Shown: piece after piece, positions 44,037 to 57,830 of the stretch
Position numbering within the stretch: position 1 is the first letter of the stretch
Layout: each line of letters begins with the position of its first letter
DNA from: Sycobia sp. Sy_11
Taxonomy: Eukaryota > Arthropoda > Insecta > Hymenoptera > Epichrysomallidae
Reading direction: 5' to 3'
Length of the DNA stretch: 64,000 nucleotides
NCBI GenBank assembly: GCA_018907035.1
Contig: JACCIC010000277.1
Span: 329,001-393,000, forward strand
Notes under the pieces: generated by a model
The model's input: the letters and a program-made list of their open reading frames with translations, nothing else
Database searches by the model: none
Told to the model about the DNA's origin: nothing
Translations under genes and position numbers: made by a program

Positions 44037-44239
44037 TTTTTTTATGTTATTTAACGTCGCTCTATTTATGCTTCCAAACACCGGTGCGAATCAGCGACGG
44101 AGATCGACGATGTGTTTGTAAACCAAGCACATGTAAAGAATTACAACGGTGCTAGTGTCAATCAGCCAAGACCGGGATTTGAACTCGGATCACCAAGTCA
44201 CTAGTCCTTCGCTCTAGCGATCGAGCCATCGTAGGCCTC
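44037..44239 (-). repeat. tRNA-derived SINE, copy E, nested in the Penelope-like pair
   Basis: One of the best-preserved copies. On the - strand: GAGGCCTACGATGGCTCGATC, GCTAGAGCGAAGGACTAG, GAGTTCAAATCCCGGTC, TTACATGTGCTTGGTTTAC, CGTCGCTGATTCGCACCGGT, GAGCGACGTTAAATAACATA. Flanks TTTTTCTTTAACT and TTTTTCTTAAACT are a near-identical target duplication. The right arm of the host element lacks it, giving an empty-site comparison. Confidence 0.92.
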
Positions 44240-44271
44240 TTTTTCTTAAACTTAACTGCGAAATACAAATT

Positions 44272-44556
44272 CTATATTAATAAAGAATGATAAGTAGTGT
44301 CCAATTTACTCGACTCTAACATTAAATTTGCATTAATGGGATTTTTCAAAATATGAATATTTTCAAGAGTTTCTCTTTTATATTTATTCTTAATACCATG
44401 TTTCAAAATATTTACATTTTCAAGTTTAAACTATGCTCTTTTAGCCTGGATGGTACCATTCATGCTTCGTAAGCTATATTGATGTTCATGTATTATTTGT
44501 TTTAGGTACCTTCTCGTTGGTCCAATATAATATTTGTTACAATCCTTACAATTTAT
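44272..44556 (-). pseudogene. Penelope-like GIY-YIG endonuclease C-terminus, left arm
   Basis: The - strand reads NCKDCNKYYIGPTRRYLKQ, IIHEHQYSLRSMNGT, then after a break HGIKNKYKRETLENIHILKN, ANLMLESSKLDTTYHSLLI-stop (stop at 44272-44274). CNKYYIG with the following EH is the GIY-YIG module of Penelope-like reverse transcriptases, the nuclease that nicks the target. The RT domain is absent. Part of the stretch between the two blocks is deleted relative to the right arm. Confidence 0.85.
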
Positions 44557-44572
44557 TTTATATATTATGAAT

Positions 44573-44805
44573 ATCAATATAGCTTACAAAGCATGAATGG
44601 TACATCCGGGCTAAAAGAACACAGTTTAAATTTGTTGGATTCTTTCGACTTTGAAAATTTCAATATTTTGGAACATGGTATAAAGAATAAATATAAAAAA
44701 GAAACTCTTGAAAATATTCGTATTTTGAAAAATTCCAATAATGTAAATTTAATGTTAGAGTCGAGTAAATTGAACAACACTTATCATTCCTTATTAATAT
44801 AGAAT
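44573..44805 (+). pseudogene. Penelope-like GIY-YIG endonuclease C-terminus, right arm
   Basis: From QYSLQSMNGT the frame is open through LNLLDSFDFENFNILEHG, IKNKYKKETLENIRILKN, VNLMLESSKLNNTYHSLLI-stop. This is the mirror copy of the left arm, with a better-preserved middle but lacking the CNKYYIG part. The paired copies show clear protein-level conservation. Confidence 0.85.
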
Positions 44806-44925
44806 TTGTATTTCGCATTTAAGTCAAAGAAAAAAGGGGGTCCTATAAATGTTATACTAATAAATTTAGAGTGGGGTTGGAATATATAAAGTAGCATGCT
44901 GGGTTTTTTCAATTTAGTTTAGTTT

Positions 44926-44953
44926 CTGAGGATGAAACGTAGCGGTTCGAAAC
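44926..44953 (+). ncRNA. Hammerhead-like core motif in Penelope-like end
   Basis: CTGAGGA is followed by a short hairpin and then GAAAC. In the left arm (- strand) the hairpin is AACCG-TAG-CGGTT, with perfect pairing. Self-cleaving hammerhead ribozymes with a CUGANGA...GAAAC core are known in Penelope-like elements. I could not identify helices I and III, so activity is unproven. Confidence 0.35.
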
Positions 44954-45286
44954 GTCGGACAAGAAGGGGATCCTGAAGTTAAGGTAGTGGGGGCAGTCAG
45001 ATTATCCTTTACTAACATAGAATAAGTACTTTTATTATTTTTTATTTTTTATTTTACTTATTATTGTATTTTTATTTTTATTTTTATATTTTGTATTTTA
45101 TATTTTATTATTAATTTTATTTTATTTTTATTTTAAATTTTCTGATACAATTTATTGTAGTAATAAGTTGTATTTCAGATTCTATTGGTGTGATCATAAG
45201 TAAGGACAGTCTGACTGTCAGTATTTTAGCTAATATATGATATTATAAAGACTGTAAGACCGATAAAAATATTTATTAATTTAATA

Positions 45287-45714
45287 TAATATTTTAAGTT
45301 TTCTAATTAGTAATTATTCATTGTCTTTAATTGATGATTAACTAAGAATTGGTTCTAAATTTTTTATTTAACAAAATAACTTTAAGCGAAAGAAACTCTA
45401 AAATAAATTACATAAATGAGAAAAGATATAGTTGAAAAGAGATGGATAAAAATCACTAGTACGTAGGTATTGTTAGATACGATGAATATTATAATTGAAA
45501 TGAATTGGAATCAATGGACCAAATGTGTACTACTATTTTATATTTTAATACTTCGTGCATAATTGTAGATAGTCAAAAATTATATAAAAATAATCAAACT
45601 GATGGGCATTTACTACTACATCTAATGTGGAAGTAAAAACAGAAGTTGGATACATACTAAAACTATAGTTGAACATTGCCAATTAATACGCACGAGCATA
45701 ACAATATATAGAAT
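45287..45714. other. AT-rich intergenic DNA
   Basis: No gene recognised between the Penelope-like pair and the non-LTR element. Confidence 0.5.
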
Positions 45715-47117
45715 TCGGCTTCAGGCCTTCGTAGTGTCAAGACGTGTTTATAATTGCTCCTAATATCTTGCATAATAGTATATATTCCGTATTCGCGCGG
45801 AGCTTGTAGCCTCGAGCTACTCAAGTTTTCGCAAGTCTTCTTTCATGTGCTCTTACACACAAATATAGCCTCAATAAAATATCTTTTTTAACCAAAAATG
45901 TATTTTCTACTAGCGAAACAAGTAAATTAATTATTGATGATAGTAGTGAGAATGAAAGTGATAAAACAAAAGATATAATGAAAAATGTGAAATATTCGGA
46001 AAATGCACAAAACGATCAATTTCCGATGTGAAATCAAGGTATTATTCTAGATTGCATAGAAGGCTTCAATTTAACAGACTATACATTGCCATAGGAGATA
46101 TTGTGAAACCGATTAACGTTATTTATTCTTCAAGAATATCGAATAATCGTGTATGTTTTTACTTAAAAAGCAAAGAATTAGCAAAGAAAATTACAGAAAA
46201 ATATAAATATATATAAATTAAGGGAGAATGAGTACCAATTTCGGCTGCTCAACTAAAAAGATGATCATCTCGAACGTTGCTCGTCCGATTCCTCACTATG
46301 TTCTTGAAAGTGCTTTTACATCGTTAAATATTAAGTGTCTATCAACGATCTCAACGTTAAAAGCAACTATAAATAAAGATGGATAGAATAATGTACTAAG
46401 TTCAATAAGGCAATCATATATTGATCCGAACGACGCCGGCAAATTACTAGAATTTTTAAAAATTGAGCATGAATAATTACGTATTATATATACCCAAGTG
46501 TAAATACAGCAATCAAATGCTTCTTATGTAAAGTCGATGGTCATATATCCTGGCATTGTATAACTATACCTCAAGTCGATAAGTCACCAACCTGAAGTGG
46601 CAATAGCAACATACCAAGTAAACAAATCGACCAAAATAAAATTAGAGAAAGTTTAAGCTAGCCAATTAACAGTAGCGACACAAGCCTTGAAATAAATACT
46701 AAAAAAAACTCACTAGAATACTAGACACATATGCGGACCCAAAGTCCATGTCTCCTCCCACTATAGGAATAAAACGATCTCGAAGTAACACTGTTTCTAC
46801 CAATAGTAACCATGATGTAATAAATCAAGGAACAATTTCAGAACAAAACGATAAATTAAATAGCACTACAAAACAAATTTAAAAAATTAGAATAAAAATA
46901 GAAATTTTTCAACTAAAAGTAAAGCTTTTACCGGCGCAAAACACCTTAAATAAGAACGAAAATAAATATCCAATAAACTTTGAAGATTTAGTCAATTTTC
47001 TTGACGAAAGTTTCGGTAAATCTAATATAAGTGAAATCGCTTCCAAATATAGCGAAAATGTTTTGATGCTACTACACGATTGTATACAAGACAAGAATCA
47101 TTCATCGAATAAATAGA
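45715..47117 (+). pseudogene. Non-LTR retrotransposon, 5' region and ORF1 relic
   Basis: A GC-richer leader (45715-45890) precedes broken ORF1 frames: IIDDSSENESDKTKD (45930s), RLYIAIGDIVKPINVIYSSR, NRVCFYLKSKELAKKITEK (46028-46213), PHYVLESAFTSLNIKCLSTI and YIDPNDAGKLLEFLKIEHE. A zinc knuckle CFLCKVDGHISWHC (about 46516-46557, C-x2-C-x4-H-x4-C) follows. The C-terminal part YPINFEDLVNFLDESFGKSN, ISEIASKYSENVLML lies at 46960-47075. This organisation fits ORF1 of jockey/I-type insect elements, an RNA-binding nucleocapsid-like protein. At least five stops or frameshifts are present. A solo LTR interrupts it at 47118. Confidence 0.8.
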
Positions 47118-47475
47118 TGTTAGAGTGTAATTAAAATACTATTAAGGAAAGTATGTAGCGACAAGTTCGACATGCACCATTAAATTTAGGCTTGGTAGGA
47201 TAATGAGTTTGGGTCGATCTCGGAAAAGCCTTACGAAGGTCAAGATATGCATACGCCAGACAATGGAACGAATGTACAAAAATATAGCAAGGAATGGGGA
47301 GATGTGCTGAGTGATAGATTTGAGAGTGCAGAGGTTGGAAGGCGCGTGTGCACAAGTATCTTGTTATTTTATTCTATTTTAATAAATTTTTATCTGATTA
47401 GTTTTAACTTTAATTTCATCAACTTGTGTGTGTGATTTATTTTACTTTCCTGACCATCCGATAACGACGCTAACA
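47118..47475 (+). repeat. Solo LTR inserted in the non-LTR element
   Basis: The 358-bp block begins TGTTAGAGTG and ends GACGCTAACA, with 6-bp inverted ends TGTTAG/CTAACA. It contains AATAAA at 47381-47386 and is flanked by the direct repeat TAGA (47114-47117, 47476-47479). No internal region remains, as expected after LTR-LTR recombination. A 4-bp duplication fits Ty3/gypsy or Pao. Confidence 0.8.
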
Positions 47476-48240
47476 TAGAATTATCAAACGTCTGAACAAT
47501 TTCAACTGTAGAACGATCGATAAAGATTTGGATACAACATTTTCACGAGAATAATAGTCTCAAATAAAATGGATCATATCAACAAAATAAATCATTATAA
47601 TTAGAAAAATGTTTAATTAGAACACAAGAAGCTTTATACAGCGAGCACTTGAGATCGAACATTTTTTAAAAAGCAACTCCATAGATATACTTATCTGCGT
47701 GGAAGCTTGACTGAACGAAAAACACACTGTCTCTTATCCAGGCGATTACATCATAAGAAGAGACAGGACACGCAGCAGCGGTCGCGGCATTATTATTCTT
47801 ATACGTAATCAATTTACTTCTAAATATTTAAATTTAACATCCCCCAATGACTCTGTCGAGCTCCAAGGCATACAAATTGATAATGTAATCGCACCGATAA
47901 ACATACTTGTTTGTTATAGAGTACTATGTCATGTTCTTTCACAAAGCAAATGGAATTGATATTGCACAAAATATTAATAATAATAATCAAACTTTGTTTT
48001 TAGGCGAGTTCAATGCCCACAGCACTGTGAAATTGTCGGTATAATGATAAAAACGGTTTTAGATTTTTCAGTGCAATTGAAAAATACGACTTATTTATAC
48101 ATAATAATAATTCATTTAATCATTTAGACATGTACGTTGCAGTGATCAGACACTCGGTCCATTCTTGGTCCCATTGTGCGATACACAAGCGCTCCTATTC
48201 GAACATAGATTATCAACTTTTCAATCATTATTTCAAAAAA
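47476..48240 (+). pseudogene. Non-LTR retrotransposon ORF2 relic (apurinic-type endonuclease)
   Basis: After the solo LTR, similarity resumes in broken frames: LKSNSIDILICVEA, LNEKHTVSYPGDYIIRRDRT, SSGRGIIILIRNQF, SVELQGIQIDNVIAPINILV, a degraded GEFNAH where GDFNAH is expected, and LFIHNNNSFN. These are the blocks of the exonuclease-phosphatase-type endonuclease that starts ORF2 of jockey/I-type elements. No reverse transcriptase follows, so the copy is 3'-truncated near 48240. Confidence 0.8.
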
Positions 48241-49087
48241 TCGTTCGTGTTATTCCATTAAGTAGTACTTGCAATAAGAGTGCGCGAAATATATATTTCG
48301 TATTTTCAGCCAGCCACCATTCTTTATTATGAATAACTGAGAATAAATCGTCTGAAATTATCAGTTAGTTATTGTAAAATTAGATTTTTATGACTGCCTG
48401 TTTATGCATGATTTGAATGAAAGCTATATTCATGATCAGTGATGATATTTGCTGTTATGTTTGATAAAGAACTACTGGAATTAGAGTAAGAAATATTAAA
48501 TTTAACAATTACTTTCAAATACCGACTCTCCAAAATTAAATCACAAATAAAATAAAATTCGTTATAGAAAAAGTTTGTTAATTGGAAACAAAAGATTTTC
48601 ATTAGTCTATACAGTGATTAAAGTTTAGTACTAAAATTTATTCGAAGATCATACATTTTATGTTGATTCATTACGGATGTAATTACAATAATGTATTACA
48701 ATAATTGGAAGAATAGAGGGAAAGTAGAAAAATGAATGGGCAACGGATGAGAGGTACTCGTGATTCCTTTTATTTTTTCCTTCGCTCCTATCAATGTCAT
48801 AACATAAATTACAATGGAATATTAACAATGTTGCAAAAAAGTCAGTTGGACGCGGAGACGTAGAGTGGCAAACAAAGGGCGCATTGTTGGTTACACCTTA
48901 AAGTCATATAAGTATATTAAACTTCGCGTGGATTGCCTTAGGTACGTTATTTGACCTTAGGTAAGTATACCTAGCCTCAGCGCTAGAAATACAATACAGT
49001 CTAGTATCTTCCTGTAAATGATTACAGACAAAATTTGAACTGGATCGTAGTTCTAATTTATTTTTGAAAGCGTGTGAAAACAAGTGA
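48241..49087. other. AT-rich intergenic DNA
   Basis: No gene recognised. The last 200 bp before the mariner show no transposase similarity, so that relic is 5'-truncated. Confidence 0.5.
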
Positions 49088-49790
49088 AAGCAAAGGTGGG
49101 TGCCGCGTTTGCTGTCTGCAGATAACAAGCGCACCCATGTAACTATATCAGAGCAGTGTATGGAGCTCTTTAATTGCAATCCAAAAGAATTTTTGCGTCG
49201 TTACGTGACCGTCGACGAAATATGGATTCACTACTATACTTCAGAAACCAAGAAGCAGTCAAAACAGTGTACTTTACCCGGTGAACCTGCGAGCGATGAT
49301 GGTCCCGTCGGCCGGAAAGGTGATGGCCACTGTTATCTGGGATTCTCGGTCTGATTTTTATTGATTATCTGGGAAGGGCAAAACGGTCATAGAGCAGTAC
49401 TACGCCGAACTATCTAGCCGATTTGGCGCCGTGATGAAAGAAAAACGGCCCCATTTGCCTAAAAAGAAAGTGCTTTTTCACCACGATAATGCACCGGCTA
49501 ACGCTTCTGCACTCACCACGATTATATTGGTCGAATTACGCTACAAACTGCTGCCCCATCTACAGTATTCTCCAAATTTGGCTCCGTGTGACTTTTTTTG
49601 TTTCCGAACCTAAAAAATTCGCTCGCCGGGAAGAGATTCCACTCGAATAACGAAATAATGGTTGCCACGGAAGTCTACTTTGCAGACTAAGAGAAAATAT
49701 TTTTTTCAACAGGGTTAAAAAAATGGGATCACCGCTGGACCAAGTGTTATTTAACTAAAAGGAGGCTATTGAACAATAAATTTTATTTTT
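49088..49790 (+). pseudogene. Mariner transposase relic, irritans-like, 5'-truncated
   Basis: Frames run RWVPRLLSADNKRTHVTISE, QCMELFNCNPKEFLRRYVTV, DEIWIHYYTSETKKQSKQ. A break follows, then GKGKTVIEQYYAEL, MKEKRPHLPKKKVLFHHDNA, ELRYKLLPHLQYSPNLAPCD, FFCFRT-stop, and finally FFQQG with KWDHRWTKC in shifted frames. The three catalytic Asp codons survive (TVDE, HHDNA, APCDFF), but in-frame stops and shifts separate them. The HTH-containing first third is missing. It is a different lineage from the three mariners between 17.5 and 23 kb. Confidence 0.9.
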
Positions 49791-52374
49791 ATATAATTTT
49801 AGTCTTTGCATTTGTAGGCTAGTTACTTATCAAATTAACCACGTATTACTGCCTTTTGCGGTATTAACCATTCGGATCTTTTAATGAGCCCCTTTACTAC
49901 TATCTCAAAAAATGCAATTTTAAAAGATTCAAAGATCGGAATTATTTGAAATGTGCTTCTTAAGCACAGCGGCCATAATAAGAACCTTCGACAGCTTTAC
50001 GTTTACGAATATCGTGTAGAACAGTACGATCTGCGTTGATGCTAAAGGTGATACTTATGTTGTCAACTAATGCCTTGCTCATAGGATAATCTACCAAATT
50101 ACTTAGTTATTCCTATTCCGATGCAACGGATGGATAATTCTAAGATATTACGTCCTTAATAGATGATGTTAAGCCTCTCTAAGGTGTTGTGGCTACTTAA
50201 AAGAGACCATTCATTACTGTAATGATTATTCTGTTTTTGTTGCGTGATATCCTTTATTCATTATAGACATTTAATTATTTATAATTCTTCAAATCGATAA
50301 ATCAGTATAGATTACTTACAATGCCGCTCATAGTTTAAACGTACGCAGCTTAATTACTTAAATGCAATAATGAACTCATCCCTTTCTCAATCCGCTTTAA
50401 TGTGTACCCATAACATACAATGAATGGCGACGAATTGTTTTGCAAAATTCACGCATCTATGGATCACTTTTGCCATTATATGTTTATTGCAGCCTTGTGT
50501 AAAAAGTTTTTTACAGCTTCGGTAGTCTCGACCAATCGACGTAACAGATGATTGGGCGTAGTATAACAAATCAATAAATATTATAAAATTTTATCAAAGT
50601 ATTATAAAGATCAATAAGGAAAATTAACTATATAGATATATCAATTACTGGAATAAGATAATGTAATTTTGAATTAAAAATCTATATTATGCTAATGATC
50701 TTGGGAATAAACGTCGATCAATACGAGTCTCCAAAAGGCCCGAAAATTATAATTAGAGTCACACACAATCACAGCGACATAATAGCAAACATATGAATAG
50801 CAACAATCTGACTATAGTTGGATGCGTCAGTTTCATTGATATGCTGATAAATAATAATTTGTTTTTTAGTCATTTTTATATAACAAAATTCGTGAATGTA
50901 AAATTAATTTTTTCATCAAATACAAATGATAGAAACATTTTGAACAACTATAATAATATTTAACTCTAAGATTGAAGGGAAATTACCGATGAACTTTAGA
51001 CGCGTATAAAAATATTATAATATCGTGAATCTCAAAAGTAATATTTTTAATAAGCCGTAAAAAACTATAAATGCACAATTATCAATTTGCTCTTATTTTC
51101 CCTGTTTTACATAGTGATTTAATTGTTATTTTTCAGTCAGGACGGACGCACATCGCCCTTCTTTATTATTTTACTTTCCCAAGTCTTGATACCAAAGCTC
51201 ATTTTTATTTTGCGATCATTTCAATCAACAATTGAACGCGCTTATAATTATGAATTTTACCGCATATTTCACATATAGGGACGATGAAACGCTTTTGAGT
51301 TTTCTATTTTCTACTTGTCCTCCGTCGTAATTCAATGAGATTTTCAATATTTGAGTACATACGGTCTCATCCAAGGAATTTCCTTAATACTGCGCGAATA
51401 ACAATAATTGAGTTGAAAAACTCGAGAATACAATGCATAGCGACGAAAACTGCTTTATCATTTCGAATATAAGGTTTTTCTTTTATGAAGAGAGCTATGG
51501 CGTATTTTCTTCTTATGTTTGTGTTTTTTTTACACCTGATCCTTTCTATTAATTAATTCAGTTATTACTACCATACACGATTATATCAGCGGAAGCTACT
51601 GGTTCATAAGCTTTTTCTAAATTGCTTATTCTTATTTTCAAGGATCGAAATGATCTCAATCTTATTCTACGATAACTAGTTCGTTATATTAATCAATATG
51701 GAGTGCAGAGGATCGAGGGTCCCTCCATTAGCCACTGGTCGATAAGCATTTAGAACAGGTTTTAAATTGGAATTAGCCAAACTCCGTCTTTTTACTTCGT
51801 TGCTGTTTCAGTGAGCCGAAGGAATACCGTTTCTTAATGAATACTAATAAAAATGTTATGATTTTAAAATTGTCTTAACTTTATTCTATTCAGCTCGATG
51901 AAAATTTTATTTTTTTTCTGATGAAAATTTCATGTTATAACTGCCAGTGATTGATTGGATTCTGACTAAAAAGAAGAAGCAGATAAAAAGTCATCTGGTC
52001 AAATCTAACATGACTGCATCTATTTGTTCAAGTTCAAAACAAATGGAATATACAAAAACATGTACACACACGTACACAGAGAGAGCGTTTAATGATATTA
52101 ATACTTTATTAAAAAATGTATTAACAAATTACTATGCACATACAATTATTGTTCACTCACAAAAATGCAATATTTCAGTTTAATTTGTGGAATTACGGAG
52201 GATGTCAGTTATGATCACATAGTAAAACCTGCACTTCAGTCTGTCTGTTTTCAAACTAGAGATATTTTAAAAGCTATGAAAGAAGATACAGGAATGACTT
52301 CAACAAAATTACTTGTGATGAAGCCATGACACACACATGCGCGCGCGTACACAGTGAGCGAACGAGAGAGAGAG

Positions 52375-52376
<2 letters not shown>
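49791..52376. other. AT-rich intergenic DNA
   Basis: About 2.6 kb without a recognised gene. A short - strand frame at about 49958-50100 has less AT-biased codons and is listed as a low-interest finding. Confidence 0.45.

Positions 52377-52407
<31 letters not shown>
52377..52407. repeat. (TA)n microsatellite with GA and CA/CG flanks
   Basis: A TA run of about 30 bp preceded by GAGAGAGA (52365-52374) and by CACACATGCGCGCGCG (52330-52347). Confidence 0.95.
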
Positions 52408-52411
<4 letters not shown>

Positions 52412-53601
52412 TATTAGAGTTAGGGGAAAGCGAGGGGCAAAGAGACAAAGAAAACAATCAATGCACTGACGTATGAACGAGGATTTACGGGAAATCCACT
52501 TACAGTCCTGGAATGGACTTATAAACCAGCGGCACGACGTCATCGGTATGACACGCGATTCTCCATACTCCAATACTGCAACACCTTTTACTCCTCAAAC
52601 GTGTTAATAAGTTTTTTTCAATTAAATAGTTATTTTATAAGAGATTATATGTTTTAACGCTTAGTATTGAATGCCTTACGTATTCCTTTTTTTGCATTCT
52701 AGTAAAGGTGAAGGATATCGGAAATACGTGAGTGCACACACTTTCTTTCTCTCTCGTCATGAAAGGGATTTCCTCAAACGGGAGAAGAAAAAAATCTGTG
52801 AAACGTTTTCGCATTTCTTGCTTTCTCATAAAAAAGAAATTTAACATTTCTCCAGTTATTAGAAGCGTTGATTTTAACTCCAGTGAAGATAACTAATACA
52901 GATTTTACGAAGTTCATCTAATTTAATTGGATAGAAGGAGAAGCTGATTTGAACAGGAGAAAAATGTAAGTTTTCTCAATTTTGCACATTAAATTTTCTT
53001 TTACGCATCCCGATTACTAGTAGTTTTCATTTTGTCACGTAGGGTGTACTTCTATCAAAATTTTGAAAAGTGTAAAAGTAGAATTTAGTTATTTTATTTT
53101 AATTTGAAAAACTTCATTCAGAGAATTACACATAAATCCTTCCTAGATTTACTTTACGTTTTAATTGATTAGAAAGTTATGATAAATCAACTATAAATAT
53201 TATTCCCTCAGGAATCTTCTTAATGCAAAAGCTAACTCAATGGGTTTTTCTAAATCTTTAATCAATACATTAATTGTCGATTTAAAATATATTTATCGTA
53301 GAAGTTTAGTTTCTCAAATAAAGAGTTCTTCTGTTGATAGTTACCATATACTAATACTGTTGTAATTATACAGGGAAGCAGTCTAAAAATAGACTAGGAA
53401 GGCTTTGTCGGGATTACGGAAAACTTGTATACGTTAATATCGTATACAATAAGTCAAAAAGTGTTCCGTGTATGATTATTTTTATTTACATTCTGTATTA
53501 TTATATTAATATATTAACTTGAGATGTTGAATAATTTTTTTCAATCTCGTCTAGTCACGCAAATTGCTTCTTGGAGTGTAACGATATGAGAATGCATGTA
53601 C

Positions 53602-53603
<2 letters not shown>
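52408..53603. other. AT-rich intergenic DNA
   Basis: No gene or element end recognised. Confidence 0.5.

Positions 53604-53687
<84 letters not shown>
53604..53687. repeat. (GA)n microsatellite
   Basis: A GA run of about 84 bp with one ACAG interruption. Confidence 0.97.
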
Positions 53688-57462
<3,775 letters not shown>

Positions 57463-57494
57463 CATTTTACTGGAGAGCCTTTACGACAGAAACA

Positions 57495-57830
57495 TACCGC
57501 ATATAATAAGCTGATTTTTTGAGGCCTGCGATGGCTGGATCGCTAGAGTGAAGAACTAGTAACTAGGTGATCGAAGTTCAAATTCCGGTCTCGGCCGATT
57601 GATACAGGCATCGCTGTAATTATTTACATGTGCTTTGCTTACAAACACATCGTAGACCTCCGTCGCTGATTAGCACCGATAATTAGAAGCATAAATAATG
57701 CGACGTTAAATAGCATAAAAAAAATAAATAAATAAATAAATAAGCTGATTTTGTTTGAGCAGAATGTAAAGCAATAGAACCAGATGAAGTAAACATTTTC
57801 GCTTCTTATCATACTCGGGCATGTATTACT
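57495..57830 (+). repeat. Unclassified repeat related to 28.22 kb, split by a SINE
   Basis: CCGCATATAATAAGCTGATT before the SINE and GAGCAGAATGTAAAGCAATA, AACCAGATGAAGTAAACAT after it align with 28222-28292. The SINE at 57521 sits exactly between the two halves. Confidence 0.6.
57521..57738 (+). repeat. tRNA-derived SINE, copy F, with 14-bp target duplication
   Basis: GAGGCCTGCGATGGCTGGATC, GAAGTTCAAATTCCGG, TTTACATGTGCTTTGCTTAC, CATCGTAGACCTCCGTCGCT and GCGACGTTAAATAGCAT, with an (AAAT)n tail. The direct repeat AATAAGCTGATTTT flanks it (57505-57518, 57739-57752), the longest target duplication in the set. Confidence 0.92.

Larger units (their letters stand above)
43591..45286. mobile_element. 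Inverted pair of Penelope-like element 3' ends
   Basis: Two arms of about 0.7 kb face each other. Outer ends ATTTTTATCGGTCTTACAGT (left) and ACTGTAAGACCGATAAAAAT (right) are exact complements. The arms share AGTCAGACAGTCCTTGCTTA-type sequence, (AAAAT)n low complexity, CTGCCCCCACCACCTTAA, and a GIY-YIG nuclease coding tail. The left arm is lengthened by a 203-bp SINE (44037-44239). Penelope-like elements often carry inverted or tandem partial copies, which fits. Confidence 0.82.
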
